From: CAIYPG01 sp903864555
Lineage (GTDB): Bacteria; Pseudomonadota; Gammaproteobacteria; Burkholderiales; SG8-39
DNA length: 64,000 bases
Assembly (NCBI GenBank): GCA_947474715.1
Contig: CANJJT010000009.1
Location: 13,522 to 77,521 of the forward strand
Direction: 5' to 3'
Below are positions 7,976 to 17,614 of the stretch, piece by piece (position 1 is the first letter of the stretch; every line of letters begins with the position of its first letter). A model generated the notes under the pieces. It made no database searches, was not told the origin of the DNA, and saw only the letters and a list, made by a program, of their open reading frames with translations. The translations under genes were made by a program, and so were the position numbers.

Positions 7976-10204
7976 TCATTCGCCCGCGTCGATGCCTTCG
8001 GTGATGATGACACCTGCGGACTTCAGCCGCTCCAGTTCGCCGGCCATGCCAATTTCGGCCAGCACGCTTTCGGCGTCGGAGCCCGGCCTGGTGGACGGAT
8101 ACCCCGGAATCAGTGGCGTGCCCGACAGCTTGGGCGAAGGGCCGGTGGTGGTCACCGGACCCGCCACGGGATGGTCGCGCGTGATGCTCATGCCGCGCTT
8201 CACCACCAGCAGGTCCTGCATCAGCTTTTCGCTGTTCTCGACCACGGCGTGCGCGCCGATACCCGAGTTGTTGAGCAGGATCACCCAGTCGGCGACGTTT
8301 TGCTTGCGCAACTGCTGTTCCAGCGCCTGCTCGAGCGCGCTGCCGGACAGGCCAGCCAGGTCACCCAGATCCGGGCTGCCCTTGAGGTCCTGCGGCCGTG
8401 CACCAACGAAGACCCAGCCATCGGCAGCCTGGTAGGCGCGATGCAGCGGGCCGCTGCCCAGCACATCCTGGCCGCGCGGCTCATTCCACTGCTTGCCGGC
8501 GTAGCCCGTGATGAGGCCGGACTGCAGCATGGTCGCAGTGTAGGCCAGCGCCGTGTCCACATGCTGGCCACGGCCGGTGCGACGCGCCTCCAGCAATGCC
8601 AGGGCCACGGCATAGGCACCAGAGAGGCCGGTGCCATAGTCATTGGCCGGGAACGGCTGGGTCAGCGGACGATGGCCGCCGTAGCGCAATTGCATGCCCG
8701 AGACGGCCTGGCCGATCTGCTCGTGGCCGGGACGCCCGGCGAACGGCCCCATCTGGCCGAAGGTGTTGAGCGAGGCATAGACAATCGACGGTTTGCGCTG
8801 TTTCACCTGCTCGTAGCCGATGCCCAGGCGCACCGCAGCGTCCTTGCGGTAGTTCTGCAACACCACGTCGCACTGGTCGATCAGCTTGTAAAGGATCTCG
8901 CGCCCCTCGTCGGTCTTCAGGTCGAGCAGCACGCTGCGCTTGCCGCGGTTGACGTCGAAGTGGAAGCGCAGCGGATTGCGGCGCGGGTCGTCGATCTTGA
9001 TGACATCGGCGCCGAACTCGGCCAGCGTGCGACCGCAGGCGGGGCCGGCAAGGATGATGCACAGGTCCAGCACCTTCACGCCCTGCATGGCAGCGCGCAG
9101 CGCCGGTTCGCCACCGGGGAGGCTGGCCGGCGATGCGCCGGCGGCCAGCTCGGCCAGGATCTCCTCACGGTGCTGGTCGGGCGTCGGGCGCGGGCGGCGC
9201 ACCGAACCGGGCGTGTCGGACAGGCGCGCATTGATGCCGGGCCCCTTGAATTTGCCCAGCACCGGGTCTTCGAACTCGCCAATGATGCCGGTGGCCAGTG
9301 CCTGCGGATGCTCCAGCCATTCGGCGCTGGTGTGGCAGGTCACGCACTCGGTGCCGATCTGCTCGCAGAAGGCTTCCCACTCGAGCGCCGTCTTCGACTT
9401 GAACAGCTCGCCCACCTTCTGCGTCAGCTCCTCGGGTGACAGATTGGCGGCAATCCACTGGTCGGCGCCGGTGGCCTTGAGGAATTCCGGATGACGCATG
9501 TTGTTGGCGACGTACATCACCCAGCGGCCGTCCTGACACTCGACCTGGCGGCTCCAGTTGAAGGATGCCGGCACTTCCGGATGGCGGTGCACCTTCATGC
9601 CGCGCGCCCCCATGGCGGTGAAGGTGGCATCGAACAGCGGCATCTCGATGCGCTGGCCGGTGCCGGAACGCGAGCGCGCCGACAGCGCGAAAGCCACGCT
9701 CACCGCGGTGAGGAAGGCGGCGTAGGCGGAGCCGAACGGAATGGCGGTGTAGATGGGGCGCCCGGTGCCCGCGTCCGGGTTGGGCTTGTAGGTGGAGGTG
9801 GCCGCACCGACCACACCCTCCCAGGCGCGCACGTTGGCGCGCGGATCATCGGAACCGAAGCCCGGCAGCGAACAGTAGATGAGGCGGCGGTTGGCCTTCA
9901 TCATTTTCTCGTGGCCCAGACCCAGGCGGTCCATCACGCCGGGGCGGAAATTCTCGACCAGAATGTCGGCCGAGGCAATCAGGTCCTTGGCGATCTTGCG
10001 GTCATTGCGCTTTTTCAGGTTGAGCACAATGCTGCGCTTGTTGCGGTTCCAGGTGGCATTGGCCGGGGTGTCCCAGCGCGGGCCGCCGGGCGGGTCGATG
10101 CGGATCACGTCCGCACCGTGGTCCCCCAACAACATGGCCGCCATGGGCCCTGCCATATACTGGCCGAAATCGATGACTCGCAGTCCGTTGAGTGCGCCGG
10201 GCAT
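7976..10204 (-). CDS. Tandem (fused) CaiB/BaiF class III CoA-transferase
   Basis: A 742-residue protein made of two CoA-transferase domains of family III: domain 1 about 1-340 (GLRVIDFGQYMAGPMAAMLLG start) and domain 2 about 372-742 (GVKVLDLCIILAGPACGRTL start). Family enzymes form an aspartyl-CoA intermediate; that Asp is present in domain 1 (Asp192, MPLFDATF), but the matching position of domain 2 is Tyr555 (VDTALAYTATM), so only the first half should be catalytic. Class III transferases are interlocked dimers, so the fusion may supply both protomers in one chain. ATG 10204 has a strong AGGAGGT site. It lies 76 bases after a Bug receptor gene and before a VOC gene, within the operon of the deacylase and beta-propeller protein. 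Confidence 0.9.
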   Translation of the reverse strand: MPGALNGLRVIDFGQYMAGPMAAMLLGDHGADVIRIDPPGGPRWDTPANATWNRNKRSIVLNLKKRNDRKIAKDLIASADILVENFRPGVMDRLGLGHEKMMKANRRLIYCSLPGFGSDDPRANVRAWEGVVGAATSTYKPNPDAGTGRPIYTAIPFGSAYAAFLTAVSVAFALSARSRSGTGQRIEMPLFDATFTAMGARGMKVHRHPEVPASFNWSRQVECQDGRWVMYVANNMRHPEFLKATGADQWIAANLSPEELTQKVGELFKSKTALEWEAFCEQIGTECVTCHTSAEWLEHPQALATGIIGEFEDPVLGKFKGPGINARLSDTPGSVRRPRPTPDQHREEILAELAAGASPASLPGGEPALRAAMQGVKVLDLCIILAGPACGRTLAEFGADVIKIDDPRRNPLRFHFDVNRGKRSVLLDLKTDEGREILYKLIDQCDVVLQNYRKDAAVRLGIGYEQVKQRKPSIVYASLNTFGQMGPFAGRPGHEQIGQAVSGMQLRYGGHRPLTQPFPANDYGTGLSGAYAVALALLEARRTGRGQHVDTALAYTATMLQSGLITGYAGKQWNEPRGQDVLGSGPLHRAYQAADGWVFVGARPQDLKGSPDLGDLAGLSGSALEQALEQQLRKQNVADWVILLNNSGIGAHAVVENSEKLMQDLLVVKRGMSITRDHPVAGPVTTTGPSPKLSGTPLIPGYPSTRPGSDAESVLAEIGMAGELERLKSAGVIITEGIDAGE

Positions 10205-10280
10205 TTGCTTACCTCCTAGAAATTATTATCATATTTACCTACTACGAACTATGCCTATTACGTTCTGAACGCTATTGTGA

Positions 10281-11255
10281 TCAGCTACCGCTTTCCAGAT
10301 CAATATTACCCTCGCGCACCAGATTCTTCCAGCGTGCCAGTTCATCGACAAGGAAGCGCTTGAAATCTTCCGGTGTGGTGCCCATGGGTTCACCCCCTGT
10401 TTTCGTCAATGTAGACATGATCTCATCGGAGCGGAGCGCAGCATTGAATTCGCGGTTAAGGCGGTTGACGATTGCAGGCGGAGTCTTTGCAGGTGCAATG
10501 AAGCCGATCCAGTTCAGCGCGTCGTAACCAGTGACGCCCTGCTCTGCAAAGCTGGGCAGATCGGGCATGGCGGCGCTGCGCTTGGCCGAAGTGATACCGA
10601 TGATGCGCACCTTACCCGCCGCACCCAGCGGCTTGGCAAGCTGGATGCTGTTGAGCGAGCCTTGTATCTGCCCGCCCAGGACATCGGCGATCACCTGTGA
10701 GCCGCCCTTGTAGTGAATGAAGGTAGCCTTGGTCTTGGTGAGCAAGTGCAGCCAGGCGGAGGCCAGATGGTTGAAGGCGCCTGCCCCGGTTGTCCCCACA
10801 TTGATCTTGCCCGGGTTTGCGCGCGCATAGGCGATGTATTCCTGGACCGACTTCACCGCAAAGGAGGGATTGACCATGAGCACATAGGCATCGCTACTGG
10901 TGAGGGAAATCGGCGCAAAGCTCTCGATGGGATCAAAGGGCAAGGTCTTGTATTGCAGCGGGGCGGTGGTGAAGGACGGCGATATGAGGCCGATCACATA
11001 ACCGTCGGGTGCCGCCTTGGCAATAAAGCTGGACGCAATGGTGGTGCCCGCGCCGGGCTTGAAGTCCACAAGTACACTGTGTTTCATGTTCTCCGAAAGC
11101 TTCCGGGCAAAAAGCCGTGCGTAGACTTCAAGCGAAGCCCCCGGCAGATTGCCCACCACCATGGTGATGGTCTTGGCCGGATACGCTTCCTGCGCTGCGG
11201 CCGGGAGCACCATGAGTGCCGATGCTACGAGCACCAATACCTTTATTGCATGCAT
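10281..11255 (-). CDS. Bug/TctC-type tripartite tricarboxylate receptor
   Basis: Periplasmic solute receptor of the Bug family, 324 residues, signal peptide ending PAAAQ. Family blocks are visible: AYPAKTITMVVGN, LVDFKPGAGTTIASSFIAKA, AAPDGYVIG, LPFDPIESFAPI and FIHYKGGSQVIADVLGG. Bug receptors usually bind small carboxylates and feed TctAB permeases. ATG 11255 has AGGAGG upstream. It sits between the beta-propeller gene and the double CoA-transferase gene in the same minus operon. In the usual VxxxPGG block it has VGNLPGA, a mild deviation around the ligand-binding loop. Confidence 0.9.
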   Translation of the reverse strand: MHAIKVLVLVASALMVLPAAAQEAYPAKTITMVVGNLPGASLEVYARLFARKLSENMKHSVLVDFKPGAGTTIASSFIAKAAPDGYVIGLISPSFTTAPLQYKTLPFDPIESFAPISLTSSDAYVLMVNPSFAVKSVQEYIAYARANPGKINVGTTGAGAFNHLASAWLHLLTKTKATFIHYKGGSQVIADVLGGQIQGSLNSIQLAKPLGAAGKVRIIGITSAKRSAAMPDLPSFAEQGVTGYDALNWIGFIAPAKTPPAIVNRLNREFNAALRSDEIMSTLTKTGGEPMGTTPEDFKRFLVDELARWKNLVREGNIDLESGS

Positions 11256-11331
11256 GCCTTCCTCCTTGTCGTCACGGGGTCAGGCGACCCCAATGTCTTG
11301 AGTTGTCTTGGTAACGACAGCACATCGCCTG

Positions 11332-12597
11332 TCATTCAACTTTCTTTCCCTGCCGCCCAAAACTGACCAGCCCCGCCCAATACATCCACAGGCGCGAGGC
11401 ATCCTCGGTGTGCACATCATATTTGGTGACATAGGTGAGCCTGCCATCGCGCCCGATGCGAAAGGTCGAGAGGCAGGCCGGGATATGGCCATTGCGGGTG
11501 CTGGTACTGCGCACAGGCGCGCCATTCACGTGGGCTGCGATCAGCATGCGGCCGGAGGGATCGATGGCAAATGTGCGACAGTGCAGGCCACGCGTGTCGA
11601 TATGCTGGATCAGCACGGGCGCACCCGTCCGCTGATTGATGGCGAATACGGCCAGGGTGTTTTCCCCACCAGCAAAGAAGCGCCTGCCCTCAAACTCCGT
11701 GGTGCCGTTTGCGCGGTTGGCCGTGTAGACAAAGCGCCCGCTGGGATGCACCCGGATGGGCCCGACGATCTGCGACGGAGCAACATTCTTGCGGCGCGCC
11801 AGGGTGTCCCGCACAAAAAGCGGCTCGGCGCAGGGCACATCGCCATCAAGGCGATACATGTGCAGTTGATTCTGCAGTTCCAGCGATACGTAAATCCAGG
11901 GTTTTTCCGGATGAAAATCCAGATGCCGCGGCCCGAAGCCGATGCCGCCGTTCGGGGCCACCACGCACCGGTTGGCCAGCAAGCCATTGACGTAGCGGAA
12001 CACCTGCAGACCGCCCGATTCGCCCGGCCTGTCCTTGCCAGCGCGATGACCGCGCGAAACGATGATGGCGTTCCTGCCAGAAGGAGCAATGCGCACCTGA
12101 TGCGGATAATGACCCACATCCAGGTCGACAGGTTGCGGAACAGCGTCGCCAACGCTGCCGTCGGCGACGATGCGATGCACCGTGGCATAGGGCGCGTTGT
12201 AGGCCACCACAACGTGCCGGCCACCGCGATCCAGGGTCAGGTGAATGGGCCGTGCCGGCAGCTCGACCAGAGGCCCATGCGGCGACAGTGCGCCCGTCTT
12301 GGCATCGATGCGCAGCGACTGCAAATGGTTGTGCAACCCGGTGACGCCGGGAAAACCTTCGCTGGTGCCCACATATAGGAAGCGCCCGCGCGGATCCGGC
12401 CACGCATAGTGGATGTTCTGCGGCAGAAGCACCGAGTCCTTGCGCACCAACGTGCCACTCGCCACATCCGGCTTGTAATGCACCAGTTCCGGACCGATGC
12501 CGGCATACAGGGCCAGCCCCGCCTCAGCCTTGATTGGGTGGATAGCCGACTTTCTGCTCACCACCCTTTGCGGCGCCCTTGTCCTTCGAGTGCTCAT
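11332..12597 (-). CDS. Lactonase-like seven-bladed beta-propeller protein
   Basis: A 421-residue protein resembling the 6-phosphogluconolactonase/YkgB and carboxymuconate cyclase beta-propeller family. Repeated blade motifs are visible: YAWPDPRGRFLYVGTS, PIHLTLDRGGRHVVVAYN, PHQVRIAPSGRNAIIVSRG, PRHLDFHPEKPWIYVSLE, IRVHPSGRFVYTANR and FAIDPSGRMLIAAH. No signal peptide is evident. Its ATG overlaps the stop of the deacylase gene (ATGA), implying coupled translation. In that setting it may hydrolyse a lactone or related ring; the metal or catalytic residues cannot be assigned with confidence. Confidence 0.78.
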   Translation of the reverse strand: MSTRRTRAPQRVVSRKSAIHPIKAEAGLALYAGIGPELVHYKPDVASGTLVRKDSVLLPQNIHYAWPDPRGRFLYVGTSEGFPGVTGLHNHLQSLRIDAKTGALSPHGPLVELPARPIHLTLDRGGRHVVVAYNAPYATVHRIVADGSVGDAVPQPVDLDVGHYPHQVRIAPSGRNAIIVSRGHRAGKDRPGESGGLQVFRYVNGLLANRCVVAPNGGIGFGPRHLDFHPEKPWIYVSLELQNQLHMYRLDGDVPCAEPLFVRDTLARRKNVAPSQIVGPIRVHPSGRFVYTANRANGTTEFEGRRFFAGGENTLAVFAINQRTGAPVLIQHIDTRGLHCRTFAIDPSGRMLIAAHVNGAPVRSTSTRNGHIPACLSTFRIGRDGRLTYVTKYDVHTEDASRLWMYWAGLVSFGRQGKKVE

Positions 12598-14324
12598 GCC
12601 GCAGCGGCTTCGCGGCGCTGCGTCTGGCGTTCCTGATGGACAGCATTGCGCAGCACCTTGCCCGGCAGCGCGCCGGTGTGCACGCCCTGCTCCAGCAGCA
12701 CCTGGCCATTGACGATGGTGAAGTGGACGCCCGCTGCCATCTCCTTCATGCGCCAGGCCCCGGCCGGAAAGTCATAGACCTTCTCCTGGGGTAGCGACTC
12801 GATCGTGTCCGGATCGAAGATGACAATGTCCGCGGCCATGCCCGGCTGCAGCACACCGCGATCGTAGATGCCAAAACCCAGCGCCAGATCCATGGTAAGG
12901 CGCTTCACCGCCTGCTCAAGCGTCATGATTCTGGCCTGGCGCACCCAGTAGCCCAGCAACAGGCTGCTGTAACCATAGCCACCACGAAACTCCACATGCG
13001 CGCCACTGTCTGACAGGCCGATGTAGGCATACGGATAATTGAGTATCTTCGACATGACTTCCTTGTCGAAGCCGCGGATGCCGCGCTCAAACTCGGTGTC
13101 GAGGTCTTCTTCCAGCGCCAGGTCGAAGAAGGCATCCAGGATGCCCTTGCCCTGCGCCTCGGCCAGCTCACGAATGGATTTACCCTCGAATGCCTTGTTC
13201 TTCGCCAGCTTGGCTTTCACCACCCACACCGAGTCAGGCCAGTTTTTCGCCACAATGTGGGTGCCAGGAACCTCCTTGGTCCATAGCACTGCCTCGTCGT
13301 GCAGCTTGCGGCGCACTTCGGGATCGGCATAGGCGCGCTTCTTTTCCTCATCGGTGGCAAGCAGAATGGGATGCCAGCTTGGAATGCCCCGGAAAACCTG
13401 GCAATTGTGCAGGGTGAATTTTTCGGCCAGGCGGATAGGACTTACGCAAGGGTAGGCGCGGATGCCCTTGGCAACCGACTCCTCGATGATCTCGATCAAT
13501 GCCTTCCAGGCATCGGGCCGCTTCACCAGGTGAGCCAGCTGGTTGTAGATGACCTGGCGTCCGGTCGCCTCCGAAAGACGGCTCATGAGGCGATTTTTTT
13601 CCTCGGCATCCTTACCCGAGGCAGCCTGGATGACACCCGTCCCCATCTCGCCCAGCACATCGCTCAGGGCGAACAGTTCCGCCTCATCTGCCCACAGCGA
13701 GGGAATCATCACGCCCTGCGGATCATAGTGGCCGGTACTCATGGAAAAAGACAGCCCCAGGGCGCCCGCCTCCATGCCCTCGCGCACCAGCGCGCGCATC
13801 TGCTCGATCTCGACTGGAGTCGCGGTGCGCTTCTGACTCTCGGCGCCCATCACGTAATGGCGCACCGGGCTGTGGCCGATCAGCGTGCCCACGTTTACGC
13901 CCAGACGCTTCTCGATGCTGTCCATGTAATCGCCAATGGAATGCCAGTTCACCTCCACAGTGTCCAGGGTCTGCATTGGAATCGCTTCAACATAGGAGAG
14001 AAACTCCTTGGCGCGGCGGTCGTCACCCTTGCGCACCGGCGCCAGACCCAGCGAACAATTGCCGATGATCACCGACGTAGCCCCGTGATAGCAGGAGAAG
14101 GTGCACAGGGGGTCCCACACCACCTGGGCATCGAAGTGGCAGTGCGAGTCGATGAAGCCAGGTGCTACTACCAAACCCTGAGCGTCAATCACCCGTTTGG
14201 CGTCACTGCGGAGGCGACCGATCTCGGCGATCCTGCCATTGCGCACACCCACGTCGGCGTTGAATGCCGGCATGCCGGTGCCATCCACCACGCGGGCGTT
14301 CCTGATCAGCAAATCGTATGTCAT
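12594..14324 (-). CDS. N-acyl-D-amino-acid deacylase (D-aminoacylase) family amidohydrolase
   Basis: Amidohydrolase-superfamily enzyme of 576 residues. The N-terminal beta-sandwich start (DLLIRNARVVDGTGMPAF) is followed by the metal motif FIDSHCHFD (His61, His63), VIIGNCSLGLAP, the conserved LSDSGAHVEF block and a C-terminal VNGQVLLEQGVHTGALPGKVLR segment. Known members release fatty or acetyl groups from D-amino acids; close relatives act on other cyclic or acyl amides. ATG 14324 has AAGGAGAGG upstream. It is the first gene of a five-gene minus operon (deacylase, beta-propeller, Bug, double CoA-transferase, VOC). A homologue with the same architecture lies at 42878-44584. Confidence 0.88.
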   Translation of the reverse strand: MTYDLLIRNARVVDGTGMPAFNADVGVRNGRIAEIGRLRSDAKRVIDAQGLVVAPGFIDSHCHFDAQVVWDPLCTFSCYHGATSVIIGNCSLGLAPVRKGDDRRAKEFLSYVEAIPMQTLDTVEVNWHSIGDYMDSIEKRLGVNVGTLIGHSPVRHYVMGAESQKRTATPVEIEQMRALVREGMEAGALGLSFSMSTGHYDPQGVMIPSLWADEAELFALSDVLGEMGTGVIQAASGKDAEEKNRLMSRLSEATGRQVIYNQLAHLVKRPDAWKALIEIIEESVAKGIRAYPCVSPIRLAEKFTLHNCQVFRGIPSWHPILLATDEEKKRAYADPEVRRKLHDEAVLWTKEVPGTHIVAKNWPDSVWVVKAKLAKNKAFEGKSIRELAEAQGKGILDAFFDLALEEDLDTEFERGIRGFDKEVMSKILNYPYAYIGLSDSGAHVEFRGGYGYSSLLLGYWVRQARIMTLEQAVKRLTMDLALGFGIYDRGVLQPGMAADIVIFDPDTIESLPQEKVYDFPAGAWRMKEMAAGVHFTIVNGQVLLEQGVHTGALPGKVLRNAVHQERQTQRREAAAA

Positions 14325-14620
14325 GCGCCTCTCCTTCTTGTCTTGTCATCGCTTCGTGCTTGCGGATACGCAAGGTCTGATGTGCCCCGCCGTGTTCTTA
14401 CGGATCTGCAGTCTGCGACTCGTTCTTGCCACTGGGGATTCACCGCTTATTGCTGCCGGCTTGTTCTTGCCGCGTGGTTACCTAAACTAATTCAGCTTCT
14501 CAAAGGCTTGAAAGAGCGGCAAATTCGTCCGTATCTCTCCGTCGTCGATAAGCAAATTATTATCAAATCTGCATCTTTCTACTTATCAAAAAAGGGACAG
14601 CAAATATAATATTGTCATCC
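14325..14620. other. Intergenic region with AT-rich promoter-like patch
   Basis: No gene is seen in these 296 bases. The half nearest nudC is unusually AT-rich for this window. It contains AAATTATTATCA (14554-14565), an exact 12-base match to 10220-10231 just upstream of the double CoA-transferase gene, and the inverted repeat GATAA-N8-TTATC (14547-14564). On the minus strand TGATAATAATTT could provide a -10 element for the deacylase operon. Confidence 0.35.
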
Positions 14621-15466
<846 letters not shown>

Positions 15467-15600
15467 GGGGCACCTGCCGCTCAAAATTCGTTGAAATGGG
15501 CCGGCTTGTAATTGTTCTGCTTGCCGGTACCGGATGATAACGCCTTCGGGCGGCTTCCTTTTCTGGCAGGGCTGGTGCAGCGGCCTGGCGCGGTATGCTC

Positions 15601-15804
15601 TTACCGGGGAGGCTTTTTCGATCGCCGGAGCAGCTCAGGCAATCTGCGCGCGCCCAGGGCAGCCGGAATCGACAATCCCCCGATCAGGTAGATCGCAACA
15701 TCTTTCCCCAGCCACTCGGCCAGGAAGGCGTGATACAGGGCTGCAGCAAGCACGAGGAAGGCGACATACCCCGCGATCATGGTCAATTGATCACGCTCAA
15801 GCAT
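15601..15804 (-). CDS. Small two-helix membrane protein, unknown
   Basis: Hypothetical protein of 67 residues. Two hydrophobic stretches are apparent: IAGYVAFLVLAAALYHAFL (about residues 10-28) and VAIYLIGGLSIPAAL (about 36-50), followed by a basic tail (RRLPELLRRSKKPPR) that would sit in the cytoplasm. AGAGGA lies 7 bases before the ATG, and third codon positions are GC-rich, so it looks coding. I do not recognise a family. Confidence 0.5.
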   Translation of the reverse strand: MLERDQLTMIAGYVAFLVLAAALYHAFLAEWLGKDVAIYLIGGLSIPAALGARRLPELLRRSKKPPR

Positions 15805-16079
15805 GCCTGATCCTCTTCCCGGTTTTCTTTCCTGGTTGTTGTGCCACCTGCGGGTCGGGGGTGAATGGTGCTGACGGGGAGGTGTTTTGCATGATCAGTA
15901 TTCTTCAAAAAGAATCGGCAGCCGCTTCGAGGGACGTGATTCTGACAGGGATTGAGTTATACGATGCAAACCACAAAGCACAAAGGGGAACCGGAAGCAC
16001 CCACCCTGCCTCGCGGCATAATGCTGGCTCAACGCCGTGCTCACCCGCAAGCCACGGCCCCATCCGCAAAGAGGACACC

Positions 16080-16877
16080 ATGATCGAAGGCTTTCACACC
16101 GTCCGCGACGGCACCCGGCTGTATTACCGCATCGACGATTTCACCGACCCGTGGAAGCCGGCGAAGACGGTGCTCTTCATCCACGGCTTTGGCGAATCCA
16201 CCGAAGCCTGGCGCGCCTGGGTGCCCTACTTCGCGCGCCATTACCGCGTGCTGCGCTACGACATCCGCGGCTTCGGCCAGTCCACACCCATGTCGGCCGA
16301 GCACCCATGGTCGATCGAGGAAGTGATGGACGACATCAACAGCCTGCTCGACCACCTCAACATCGACTGCGCCCATGTCATCGGCGGCAAGAGCGGCGGC
16401 ACCATCGCCATGAAGTACGCCGCGGAATTTCCGAAGCGGGTGAGCAAACTCGGCTTGTCCACCGCGCCGATCAAAGGCCCCTACACCGCAGGCTGGCTGG
16501 AGATCATCGAGTCGCGCGGTGTGCAGGCCTGGGCCAGCGAAACCATGCCGGGGCGCTTCGGCACGGCGCTGCCGCCCCAGGCCATCGCCTGGTGGACCGA
16601 ACTCATGGCGAAGACGCCCAAGTCCACGCTGCAAAGCTATCTGCGCTGGGTGCCCGCGGTGGACATCACCGCCGACCTGCCACGCATCGAATGCCCGGCG
16701 CTGGTGATGATCGGCGACAACGGCCCGCTGCACCAGGTCGAGGAAATTGCCGCCTGGCAGAAGACCATCCGGCACTCGGAACTGGAAGTGATCCCCGGCG
16801 ATGGCTGGCATGCGGGTGGTGCGCGGCCAGACCTGTGCGCGCCAATGACGGCGGCGTTTTTTCGGCGCGGCGAATAG
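16080..16877 (+). CDS. Alpha/beta-fold hydrolase
   Basis: Cytosolic alpha/beta hydrolase of 265 residues, similar in motifs to 3-oxoadipate enol-lactonase and related esterases. Residues seen: oxyanion region VLFIHGFGES, nucleophile Ser105 in GGKSGGT, acid Asp in MIGDNGP and His in GDGWHAGG. Lys before the nucleophile Ser is unusual but occurs in some members. ATG 16080 has AGAGGA upstream; earlier in-frame sequence is not protein-like. It stands alone between nudC and the LexA-boxed ORF, and its substrate is unknown. Confidence 0.85.
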   Translation: MIEGFHTVRDGTRLYYRIDDFTDPWKPAKTVLFIHGFGESTEAWRAWVPYFARHYRVLRYDIRGFGQSTPMSAEHPWSIEEVMDDINSLLDHLNIDCAHVIGGKSGGTIAMKYAAEFPKRVSKLGLSTAPIKGPYTAGWLEIIESRGVQAWASETMPGRFGTALPPQAIAWWTELMAKTPKSTLQSYLRWVPAVDITADLPRIECPALVMIGDNGPLHQVEEIAAWQKTIRHSELEVIPGDGWHAGGARPDLCAPMTAAFFRRGE

Positions 16878-17085
16878 GTAATTCCGTCCCACATCACGCT
16901 GTAGAAAGAGCCGGATGTGAGGGCGATGGGCAACGCCTGAATGTGCCGCTTCATCCAGGCCAACCGGCAGTTTTCATACAGTAGCGGCAACACCACACCA
17001 GTCATTCCGGGGCAACGAAGACAACAAGACACTGATTCAATTGAACTTTAAATTTCCGCACCCAAATCGCTTGACGAAATGCGTT

Positions 17086-17105
17086 TACTGTATAAACATA
17101 CAGTC
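17086..17105. promoter_or_regulatory. LexA (SOS) box
   Basis: TACTGTATAAACATACAGTC contains CTGT-N8-ACAG exactly and agrees with the gamma/betaproteobacterial LexA consensus (TACTG, five TA pairs, CAGTA) at 17 of 20 positions. A TTGACG at 17071-17076 upstream could be a -35 element, so LexA would occlude the promoter. The box is 68 bases before the ATG of the small ORF at 17174. The surrounding 16878-17173 stretch holds no other recognised gene. Confidence 0.75.
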
Positions 17106-17173
17106 ATGCGCTCCTTCCAGCGCAAAGGCCTCCCCAGGGTCTACCTCCATCAAGGTAACGGAAAGGAATCAAC

Positions 17174-17419
17174 ATGCTGCCCCAAAAACAGAAATGCCTC
17201 GCCATCAACAGCCTCGGCCTGTATTGCGGTTGCCAGGCGCTGTCCAACGGACGCTGCCACCAGCACAGCCCATTTCTGGCCACGCCGGCCGCGCCGGTAC
17301 GCAGGCCGACCACACGCCCATCCCGCGACCTGCGCACCAGCTTCAGCGTGTGGCGTGAACTGTTCGGCTCGGACTTCGGCCGGACCATGCGCCAGACGCC
17401 GATCGCCTACAGCCTCTGA
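17174..17419 (+). CDS. Small Cys/His-rich protein, putatively SOS-regulated
   Basis: An 81-residue ORF that I do not recognise. The N-terminal quarter is rich in Cys and His (CLAINSLGLYCGCQALSNGR then CHQH), a possible metal-binding or redox knuckle; the middle is Pro/Arg-rich and the C-terminus (FSVWRELFGSDFGRTMRQTP) could form an amphipathic helix. AAAGGAA lies at ideal spacing before the ATG, codon use is GC3-rich like real genes nearby, and a near-consensus LexA box is upstream. Together these make expression after DNA damage plausible. No membrane segment or signal peptide is seen. The MFS gene 195 bases downstream might be co-transcribed. Confidence 0.5.
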   Translation: MLPQKQKCLAINSLGLYCGCQALSNGRCHQHSPFLATPAAPVRRPTTRPSRDLRTSFSVWRELFGSDFGRTMRQTPIAYSL

Positions 17420-17614
17420 TCCATCGTTTCGGTGAGGGGCATGCGGCCGGCCCCTGCCGGATCAGCGGCCTCTCCTGTCCGCCACGTCGTTCCAGGTCAC
17501 GTATGAGGCAGCCGCCCTCCTGATCGCGATTGATGGGTGCATGAACCGGCCCGCCAGAGCTCACCGGTGGTCGCCATAGAAACACCCGCGGCTGCGCGTA
17601 TACTTCGCCGGCCC

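Noticed and set aside
7775..9439. A 554-codon open frame on the plus strand
   Set aside because: It lies wholly opposite the double CoA-transferase gene and its VOC neighbour, has no family motifs, and exists only because high-GC DNA lacks stops in the antisense frame.
15900..15915. ATTCTT-CAAA-AAGAAT palindrome upstream of the alpha/beta hydrolase
   Set aside because: Short AT-rich palindrome 165 bases from the gene, without flanking promoter features; could be chance.
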